A DNA stretch of 10,066 bases, from positions 3,243 to 13,308 of the forward strand of contig DAKQ01000059.1 in assembly GCA_002496635.1 (NCBI GenBank). Reading direction: 5' to 3'. This stretch comes from Euryarchaeota archaeon UBA82 (GTDB taxonomy: Archaea > Thermoplasmatota > Poseidoniia > Poseidoniales > Poseidoniaceae). Made by a program: the position numbers and the translations under genes. Below are positions 1 to 5,326 of this stretch, piece after piece (position 1 is the stretch's first letter; the number at the start of each line of letters is the position of its first letter). The notes below the pieces were generated by a model. That model did no database searches, had not been told where the DNA came from, and saw only the letters and a program-made list of their open reading frames with translations.

Positions 1-888
1 GAGCAATGGGTGGATTTCATTTCAAACGAGTATCAAGTTCCAGAGAACTTAGATAATGTCCTCGTATTGCTCCCTTGTTCTGCAAGAAAGCCGTATCGAT
101 TATCCAAATCTCATCGTAAATTTATCCAAGCATTAGGAACAAATGCTTGCCATGAAGTCATGGTAACATCACCACTGGGACTTGTTCCGAGAGATCTAGA
201 AGATGTATGGCCAGCAGCGTTCTACGATATTCCTGTGACAGGAGACTGGTCTCTTGACGAACTTCATAGAATCCAATCGATGGTCAAGAAACTTGTTGGC
301 AGACACAACTACAAAGCAATCATCAACCATAGTGGAATGGATTTACAAATTGATGGTGTTGATGTTATTGATACAAGGCAAGGTGAAAGTTCAGGTTCGA
401 GAACAGCTTTACAGAGACTAACTGAGGCAGTTCAAATTGCAAAGGAAGCACATCAAATCCATCGAAGGAAAGGTGAGAAAGTAAACCTCGATCGTTTCAA
501 GAGCATCTCTCGATATCTTCACAAATCGGATGATTGGCTTGATGATTGTAGAATTCGAGGTAAGCCACCTCGTTGGAAGATTGAACGAGATGGTAAACAA
601 ATTGCTCTATGGTCGTTTGAACGAGCAGGTTTCTCATTTAGTAAAGATGCTGTGAAATATCTTGATGCCTGCTCAGCTTTACCTCGAGTTCATCTCGTTG
701 ACGACGTAAAATGGAAAGGGGATTTACACTATGGTATCGTCAAGTCGTTTGAACCTGAAATTCTCATGGGCCAAGATTTGATTGTTATGCAAAATGATGC
801 TGCAGTTGGTCTTGCTAGAAGTATTGCTCCAGGATGGGAATGGGCAGGAACACCTGGAAGATTGGCAAAAATGCATCAACGAATATAG
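1..888 (+). CDS. arcS: Archaeosine synthase (ArcS), C-terminal part, 5'-truncated by window edge
   Basis: ArcS acts on tRNA position 15: it works on the preQ0 base inserted by archaeal TGT, attaching lysine on the way to archaeosine with a radical-SAM partner (family knowledge). The frame is open from base 1, so the GTG at 10 is probably not the true start and the N-terminal region lies outside. Counting from that GTG, residues 22-35 hold the ArcS signature PC-x3-KPY-x2-S-x2-H (seen as PCSARKPYRLSKSH). It sits in the DUF5591-like core, about residues 15-115, which continues through a conserved-looking 'INHSG' stretch. Residues about 210-292 look like a PUA RNA-binding domain (VHLVDD...GIVKSFEPEILMGQDLIVMQND...VGLARS). 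The stop is TAG at 886-888. The next gene, 62 bases on, is ribosomal protein S15. A paralogous TGT-like PUA protein without ArcS activity is possible, but the signature motif argues for ArcS. Confidence 0.85.
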   Translation, partial: EQWVDFISNEYQVPENLDNVLVLLPCSARKPYRLSKSHRKFIQALGTNACHEVMVTSPLGLVPRDLEDVWPAAFYDIPVTGDWSLDELHRIQSMVKKLVGRHNYKAIINHSGMDLQIDGVDVIDTRQGESSGSRTALQRLTEAVQIAKEAHQIHRRKGEKVNLDRFKSISRYLHKSDDWLDDCRIRGKPPRWKIERDGKQIALWSFERAGFSFSKDAVKYLDACSALPRVHLVDDVKWKGDLHYGIVKSFEPEILMGQDLIVMQNDAAVGLARSIAPGWEWAGTPGRLAKMHQRI

Positions 889-938
889 TCTCAATCAGCG
901 ATGTGATTAAGAAGGGAGAGCAAGTCGCAAGGCTGCTC

Positions 939-942
939 GGAG
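939..942 (+). promoter_or_regulatory. Ribosome binding site of rpS15
   Basis: GGAG, complementary to the archaeal 16S 3' end, lies eight bases upstream of the ATG at 951. It supports that start over in-frame upstream codons that would run into arcS. Confidence 0.55.
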
Positions 943-950
943 TAGTTAAT

Positions 951-1406
951 ATGGCACGTATGTACGCATCCAAGAGAGGAAAAAGTGGCTCATCGAAGCC
1001 TTTCATGACTGAAGCTCCTTCATGGTCTAACAAAGATGTTAAGGAGATTGAGTCCCTCATTCTTCAATATTCTAAGGACGGTATGTCCACAGCACAAATC
1101 GGTACAGTTCTTCGTGACAAGCACGCTGTTCCAAATGTCCGATTAGTTCTCGGAAAGCGTATCGGTGCAGTTCTCAGCGAGAATGGCGAAAGCGGCACCT
1201 ATCCTGAAGATTTGATGAACCTCATGCGCCAAGCAGTTGCTATCATCGAACACCTTACCTCAAACAGTAGAGATCTTCACAACAAGCGTTCTCTTGAACT
1301 AACTGAAGCAAAGATTCGTCGACTAGGAAACTACTACAAAGCAGAAGGTCGTTTAGATTCAGATTGGCGCTACAAACGTGACCAACTCAGACTAATCGTC
1401 GAGTGA
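951..1406 (+). CDS. rps15: 30S ribosomal protein S15 (uS15, archaeal/eukaryotic S13 type)
   Basis: This small-subunit protein binds 16S rRNA in the platform region. The 151-residue length matches archaeal S15, which is longer than bacterial S15 because of an N-terminal extension. The N-terminus MARMYASKRGKSGS is typical. The C-terminal helical hairpin carries the family signature LTEAKIRRLGNYYKAEGRL followed by a DWRYKRDQLRLIVE ending. The frame stays open upstream to 834, giving 39 extra codons that overlap arcS, but the family N-terminus and the GGAG at 939-942 fix the start at 951. The gene sits between arcS and a RecJ-like gene; rpS15 next to a recJ-like gene is a recurrent archaeal arrangement (established knowledge), which supports the reading of the next gene. 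Confidence 0.96.
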   Translation: MARMYASKRGKSGSSKPFMTEAPSWSNKDVKEIESLILQYSKDGMSTAQIGTVLRDKHAVPNVRLVLGKRIGAVLSENGESGTYPEDLMNLMRQAVAIIEHLTSNSRDLHNKRSLELTEAKIRRLGNYYKAEGRLDSDWRYKRDQLRLIVE

Positions 1407-1453
1407 TTGCGAGCATTCATGTGTAACGGGGTTGAGGCCACGTTGGGTCAGAC

Positions 1454-2356
1454 ATGCACGATCTACTTCAGACACCATTTCTTTCTCCATTGAAGGAAGA
1501 TATTGTCAAAGCATCTCAGTATATTGTAAAAGGGCCGTTGGTATTGGCCGCTTCTGCTGATTTAGAAGGACTACTCGCACTTGGGTTTCTTGAAGCAGCT
1601 CTCCTAGATGCAGGAATCTCCTATTCTCGACGATTCATACGACCGATGAAGAATATTCCTCGAGACGAACAAAATATTGTACCGGATTACAACGGCATCA
1701 AGATTGTGTTTATTGATTCATTCGCAAAAACTGATATTCAGGATTCAGACAAGGTTATGATCATAAAACCAAGAGAGGTAGAAGTACAATTTCCTCATTC
1801 TGAACAAAAGAGAAGAGGGACAGTTGATGCCGTTATTCAAGCATCTGCAATTGCATCAATGATTTCACCAAGCGGGGCAAAAGTAACGAAATTTCGTCCA
1901 TATACTGGTGCAGGCCAATGGCTAATGGAAGGACTTGATACAACGATTGATCCAATTCATACCCTCGTGAGAGATTTTCTACGTGATGAAGGTACTATCC
2001 AGATTGTTCCTCTTCCGGAAGTACAACAACCTTGTATCGAAATGATACCTGGCCTCTCTAAGAGACGTCTGAGCAAATTGAGTGACTTGTGGATTGATAT
2101 GAATGCAAATCAACGTTCACAGGCATTATCTGAATTCAGCCTGCCATCTCTTTCAACGGAAGGGATTTCAACCGCTCGATTTGAAGAGTTGGTGTGGAAA
2201 CGTATGGTTCTACCTGGTCAAGCCCAAGATTTGGCTTCTATCGTTCATGATTTGCAAAAAGAGTGGCCAGAAACGATTGATACATCTCTCGTTTTTGCAA
2301 GTAGATTACTTGATTCATGGCTCCGTACAGGTCACCTTGCTGAATCGACGGATTGA
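1454..2356 (+). CDS. Degenerate DHH-family (archaeal RecJ/GAN, Cdc45-like) protein, predicted catalytically inactive
   Basis: This is a 300-residue protein starting at ATG 1454, 47 bases after rpS15. Active archaeal RecJ/GAN proteins are DHH phosphoesterases with an HxDxDG motif I, later aspartates, a DHH triad and a C-terminal DHHA1 domain. Here residues 29-63 (LVLAASADLEGLLALGFLEA...) have the shape of motif I followed by the usual helix, but HxDxDG has become SADLEG (34-39). A second strand, IVFIDSF (84-90), keeps one aspartate (D88). The strand DKVMIIKPREVE (99-110) sits where the iiDHH motif is expected and reads KPR. Residues 152-162 (GAGQWLMEGLD) and the end (FASRLLDSWLRTG, about 281-293) resemble later DHH-core elements, and the protein stops about where DHHA1 would begin. 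No strong ribosome binding site is visible. The family call combines position and weak motif resemblance. It could instead be an unrelated Rossmann-like protein. Confidence 0.5.
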   Translation: MHDLLQTPFLSPLKEDIVKASQYIVKGPLVLAASADLEGLLALGFLEAALLDAGISYSRRFIRPMKNIPRDEQNIVPDYNGIKIVFIDSFAKTDIQDSDKVMIIKPREVEVQFPHSEQKRRGTVDAVIQASAIASMISPSGAKVTKFRPYTGAGQWLMEGLDTTIDPIHTLVRDFLRDEGTIQIVPLPEVQQPCIEMIPGLSKRRLSKLSDLWIDMNANQRSQALSEFSLPSLSTEGISTARFEELVWKRMVLPGQAQDLASIVHDLQKEWPETIDTSLVFASRLLDSWLRTGHLAESTD

Positions 2357-2368
2357 AACACCATGAGA

Positions 2369-2373
2369 AGGTG
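2369..2373 (+). promoter_or_regulatory. Ribosome binding site of the 116-aa helical protein
   Basis: AGGTG lies eight bases before the ATG at 2382, a good archaeal Shine-Dalgarno match. It lies in the loop between two complementary six-base arms, CCATGA at 2361-2366 and TCATGG at 2380-2385, the second of which contains the start codon. Confidence 0.6.
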
Positions 2374-2381
2374 GCATAGTC

Positions 2382-2732
2382 ATGGCGATTGAACGACTGC
2401 TAACAGGAAGTATACGCGAGCGTGTACAGGATTTGATGTCAACTGAGGATTTGATCATTGAATCGTTCAAGGACATTGTTAAAGACGAACTAAAACTTCA
2501 TATTCGAAGTAAAATCGAGGAAGACCCAGATTTACATGCAGAAATACGTGAGGCAGTTTCGTACTACTTCCAGCAAAAAGCCCGTTCGGTCTATGCTGAA
2601 TTGAAAGCGACAAGAGCTGCAACTCGCCTTGGATTACGTCTCCTTCCTGATGAACTCCAAGGTGAAGTCGGTGAAGCACTCATTGGGTTGTTTGAAAAGG
2701 AACTTGGGACTCTTTTGGACAAGGCACTTTGA
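2382..2732 (+). CDS. Conserved-looking all-helical protein of unknown function (116 aa)
   Basis: I do not recognise this family. The 116-residue product has no cysteine, no signal peptide and no membrane segment, and reads as a string of charged amphipathic helices: IRERVQDLM (about 11-19), a long helix with alternating acidic and basic residues (25-46), a tyrosine-containing helix with AVSYYFQQKARSVYAELKATRAA (about 58-80), and a C-terminal leucine-rich helix ending KELGTLLDKAL. The composition suggests a soluble cytoplasmic oligomer or adaptor. The gene starts 25 bases after the RecJ-like gene with its own clear ribosome binding site, so it is probably co-transcribed with rpS15 and the RecJ-like gene. 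In several archaea the KEOPS subunit Pcc1 gene lies near this place, but Pcc1 is an alpha/beta protein and this sequence does not look like it. No specific function is assigned. Confidence 0.75.
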   Translation: MAIERLLTGSIRERVQDLMSTEDLIIESFKDIVKDELKLHIRSKIEEDPDLHAEIREAVSYYFQQKARSVYAELKATRAATRLGLRLLPDELQGEVGEALIGLFEKELGTLLDKAL

Positions 2733-2770
2733 ATCAAAAATCATACCAACTCTTCACAGACGAGCGTTGA

Positions 2771-2778
2771 TGTTATAC
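2771..2778 (+). promoter_or_regulatory. Possible TATA-box promoter for the secreted zinc-ribbon protein
   Basis: TGTTATAC lies in the 78-base gap before the membrane-protein gene. An archaeal TATA box here would place the transcript start at roughly 2800-2805, a few bases before the ATG at 2811, giving a nearly leaderless mRNA. That would fit the lack of a well-spaced ribosome binding site there. A five-base inverted repeat, AGCGT 2763-2767 and ACGCT 2777-2781, brackets it. This is weak, single-sequence evidence. Confidence 0.25.
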
Positions 2779-2810
2779 GCTTGTTGTTCAGCCATACATT
2801 TGGGGATAGA

Positions 2811-4853
2811 ATGCAGAGACAAGCAGTACTCATATTGAGTTGCTTTTTGTTTGCAATCTTTTTACCTTCAAATGTATTATTTGGAGAATCTTCTGCCGAA
2901 GATATGACCGTTTGGAATGACTCCGTAGAGGCTGATTTGTATCTCATTGAATCAGGAGGTAATTCCATACTAAATCCATTTGAGGATTTACTTGCTGAAA
3001 CCCCCACCTCCGCTTCGTTTGAAACAGCATTGACCTCCTCCGAACAAATTGAGAAATGGGCCCTTCCTTCCGCATGGTCAGGTGTTGTCCCAGATGATAC
3101 TTGGTCTCTCGATATCTATTACGAGGTATCGGATGCAGGTGGTGCTCAACTGAACTTGTCTGCGACGGTGACTATTGGAGGCTCTACATTCACGGGTTAT
3201 CTAGATCAAGGTTCCTCATTTGTTCCGGCTGGAAGTGGGTTTGTGACAATTGATGTTCCTGTAGAGAGTGTTACCGTAAGTGGCACCTCCGAGGTATCCC
3301 TCACACTGAGTGCTCGTACAATCGTGTTCAGTGTCCCATCAAGCGGCGCTAGTATTGAGTTCCTATGGGGCAGTGAAGAAGAACCTTCAAAAATTTCAGC
3401 AAACCTACCTCTTGTTGACCTCACGCTTGAAGAGCCAATTGTTGATGGAGACGTCGTTTATCTTGGATTGCGAATCGAATCACCTTTCGGTATGGAAGCA
3501 CTTGTGTTTTCTGATTCAATCAGGTTGATTGTTGGTAATATTCCACTTGAAACAGAACCGACAGAGGTCTCCGAAGGAGATGCAATATTAGTCATATGGA
3601 CATGGGACGGGGCTTCAGGTGGAGTTGAAACAATTGATATCTCAACAGAATATGTTCTTCAGGCTGGTGTAAAACTTACTGGATCAACGTCGTTTGAAAT
3701 TGAAACGTTTGACAGTGACGGTGGAAGTGGTGGATATTATCCTTTGAATGAACCCTTGCGAAGTAGTGGTAGAGGTTCTCCATTGAGTATTACCATTGAC
3801 ATGGCACTTGAGACAAAGGATGATTCACTCCACTTATCAAGATCCACAACTCTTGAGATCGGTGGCGAAATGGCATTTTGGATGCGATGGGGTATGGATC
3901 ATATAGGGGATGAAACAATACCCCTCTCCCCTGTGTTAAAGAATTTCCAATCGGGTGCTGTATCAGATGATGAACGAGGAAGTCGTGTCATTGAAAGTCT
4001 AGAAGTCAATCAATTTGAAGAATTTATGAAATCGTATTACATTACATATTTCCAAACTGGTTTGGGCATAGAATCTGAGGAACTTCTTGGTGATTTATCA
4101 GAATCAGTTACTTTTGCAATCACACTGGATTTGTTGGGCGAAGAACGGGTGACAAATTCACCTCTAACACTTCGTATTGATAGTTTGACTCCTATCGAAG
4201 ATGGGGGGAATTACAACCTTTTGCGTTCATTCATAAAATCACAGCCATCTCCATTGTGGTCTGGATACGACCTCACAGCTTCCGGTTCAACGTCTATTAT
4301 GACTTCATTTACGATTGTAGAACTCGATGCTTCTGACCTTTTTGAGATTGAATATCTTCGATTCCCTTGGGGTGAAATGGTGACAATTACTGGCGAAGAT
4401 TTGACCCAATCGGATGAATTTACGATCAGAACAGTTCCCACTTCCTCTCCGCTGCATGCACCGCTTGGGTTGACTGTACTCGTTGTTATCATCTTGGCAG
4501 GTGGACTTTTCTGTGCATTTAGGATTGTTCGCCAAAGAAATCGTTATCCTCTCTTGATTGAAACGATTCTTATCCCAATGGTTTTCCTCATGCATTTCTT
4601 TGCTTATCCTCCATTGTTTGTAATTTCAACAAGCGGTGGTGTTGTCTTGATTTGGTTAGCAACCGCTCTTGCGTCTCCAACGGTAGCAACTGGTGTTGCT
4701 AAAGATGCTCCAGCCAAGACCCCAAACATCGTCACGAGTTTTCCTACAATCAATTGCCCTCAATGTGGTACTCCCAATCCTGTGACGTCAAATGAGCGCC
4801 CAATTCGTTTGGAGTGCACTGGTTGTGAGCGAGTGATTAAGATTGTTGCATGA
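2811..4853 (+). CDS. Secreted/membrane-anchored beta-rich protein with three C-terminal membrane helices and a cytoplasmic zinc ribbon
   Basis: Function unrecognised. I chose ATG 2811 (680 residues) over an in-frame TTG at 2781 because it starts a clean signal peptide: MQRQAVLILSCFLFAIFLPS, then an acidic mature region. Residues about 30-545 are acidic, rich in S, T, G and beta-prone strands, and nearly cysteine-free, as expected of a cell-surface ectodomain. Three hydrophobic segments follow, about 553-573 (LTVLVVIILAGGLFCAF), 580-600 and 602-620. The basic RIVRQRNR between the first two suits a cytoplasmic loop, so the C-terminus should be cytoplasmic. The tail ends in a four-cysteine zinc ribbon, C649-x2-C652 and C669-x2-C672. 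Ectodomain outside with a zinc ribbon inside suggests a link between surface and cytoplasm, but neither ligand nor partner is visible. There are two N-glycosylation sequons (NDS, NLS). The CBS gene follows after 34 bases. Confidence 0.85.
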   Translation: MQRQAVLILSCFLFAIFLPSNVLFGESSAEDMTVWNDSVEADLYLIESGGNSILNPFEDLLAETPTSASFETALTSSEQIEKWALPSAWSGVVPDDTWSLDIYYEVSDAGGAQLNLSATVTIGGSTFTGYLDQGSSFVPAGSGFVTIDVPVESVTVSGTSEVSLTLSARTIVFSVPSSGASIEFLWGSEEEPSKISANLPLVDLTLEEPIVDGDVVYLGLRIESPFGMEALVFSDSIRLIVGNIPLETEPTEVSEGDAILVIWTWDGASGGVETIDISTEYVLQAGVKLTGSTSFEIETFDSDGGSGGYYPLNEPLRSSGRGSPLSITIDMALETKDDSLHLSRSTTLEIGGEMAFWMRWGMDHIGDETIPLSPVLKNFQSGAVSDDERGSRVIESLEVNQFEEFMKSYYITYFQTGLGIESEELLGDLSESVTFAITLDLLGEERVTNSPLTLRIDSLTPIEDGGNYNLLRSFIKSQPSPLWSGYDLTASGSTSIMTSFTIVELDASDLFEIEYLRFPWGEMVTITGEDLTQSDEFTIRTVPTSSPLHAPLGLTVLVVIILAGGLFCAFRIVRQRNRYPLLIETILIPMVFLMHFFAYPPLFVISTSGGVVLIWLATALASPTVATGVAKDAPAKTPNIVTSFPTINCPQCGTPNPVTSNERPIRLECTGCERVIKIVA

Positions 4854-4887
4854 TAACTATCATGAACATCAACCTACAGGCTACGTC

Positions 4888-5304
4888 ATGAGCGAAACAG
4901 TAGCAGACCTCGTCCTTGATGACGAACACGTGACAATTGGATTAGAAGATACGTTAGTTGAAGGATGTAAAAGATTGGTAAGCATACCTTCTGGAATTCT
5001 CGTTGTTCTTGATGATGATGATCAAGTCAAAGGAGTCATTGGACAACGACAGATGCTCAAAGCAATCGGGAACGGCGTTGATGTTACCGAAACAACATGC
5101 AAAGAAGTAATGGAAATGGATGTACTAAAAGTTCCATTAACTGATGCGATAGCAGACGTCATAAAATCTGTAAATGAACGTATGCCTCAAGCCGTGGTTG
5201 CAATCAATGAAGATGGAGCGTTTGAAGGCTACTTCTCCCCAGAGGACTATCGTCAGGCGCAATCTATACTTTCAGCTAATCCTTCTTTGGGAAGTCTTGA
5301 TTGA
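4888..5304 (+). CDS. Stand-alone CBS-domain pair protein (138 aa)
   Basis: The protein is essentially one CBS pair (Bateman module) with nothing attached. The first CBS unit covers about residues 1-62, with the typical strand-turn-strand GILVVLDDDDQVKGVIGQRQMLKAI. The second covers about 67-130, from CKEVMEMDVLKVPLTDAIADVIKSV to PQAVVAINEDGAFEGYFSPEDY. Such pairs usually bind adenosine nucleotides or S-adenosylmethionine and regulate a partner (family knowledge); the ligand here is not readable. ATG 4888 was chosen over an in-frame TTG at 4843, which would overlap the previous stop and add 15 residues (HDNYHEHQ-type) outside the domain. No strong ribosome binding site is visible. It may be co-transcribed with the upstream membrane protein, 34 bases away, whose cytoplasmic tail it could in principle sense with; that link is speculative. 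Confidence 0.85.
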   Translation: MSETVADLVLDDEHVTIGLEDTLVEGCKRLVSIPSGILVVLDDDDQVKGVIGQRQMLKAIGNGVDVTETTCKEVMEMDVLKVPLTDAIADVIKSVNERMPQAVVAINEDGAFEGYFSPEDYRQAQSILSANPSLGSLD

Positions 5305-5306
5305 AA

Positions 5307-5326
5307 CTTATTCATGCATGAGTAAG
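5307..5326. terminator. Inverted repeat at the convergent gene junction, possible bidirectional 3'-end hairpin
   Basis: A 20-base near-perfect palindrome has left arm CTTATTCA and right arm TGAGTAAG around a TGCA centre. The only imperfection is one T/G position, which can pair as G-U in RNA from the plus strand. It begins three bases after the CBS stop and includes the TAA of gltX. A CTTTTCT tract at 5334-5340 follows on the plus strand and would suit archaeal T-tract termination. The minus-strand side has only a short T run. Part of the palindrome is gltX coding sequence. Confidence 0.35.

Noticed and set aside
834..950. In-frame upstream extension of rpS15 by 39 codons into arcS
   Set aside because: The extra residues do not resemble S15, the family N-terminus begins at 951, and a GGAG lies at the right distance before that ATG.
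2382..2732. Reading the 116-aa protein as the KEOPS subunit Pcc1 because of its position near rpS15 and a RecJ-like gene
   Set aside because: Pcc1 is a short alpha/beta protein, whereas this sequence is helical throughout with no matching pattern.
2629..2838. Plus-strand open frame spanning the end of the helical gene and the following gap
   Set aside because: It overlaps the 2382 gene out of frame and runs past the start of the signal-peptide gene; its product has no recognisable features.
4211..4595. Minus-strand open frames inside the membrane-protein gene
   Set aside because: They lie opposite a gene with a coherent signal peptide, membrane helices and zinc ribbon, and their products have no recognisable pattern.
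4843..4887. TTG-start extension of the CBS protein overlapping the previous stop codon
   Set aside because: The 15 added residues lie outside the CBS fold and look like translated spacer; ATG 4888 starts at the domain edge.
2351..5307. Three copies of GATTGAAAC (2351-2359, 4556-4564, 5299-5307), a word typical of the 3' end of many CRISPR repeats
   Set aside because: The copies are far apart, unequal in spacing and lie in coding sequence or over stop codons. No longer repeat surrounds them, so there is no array.
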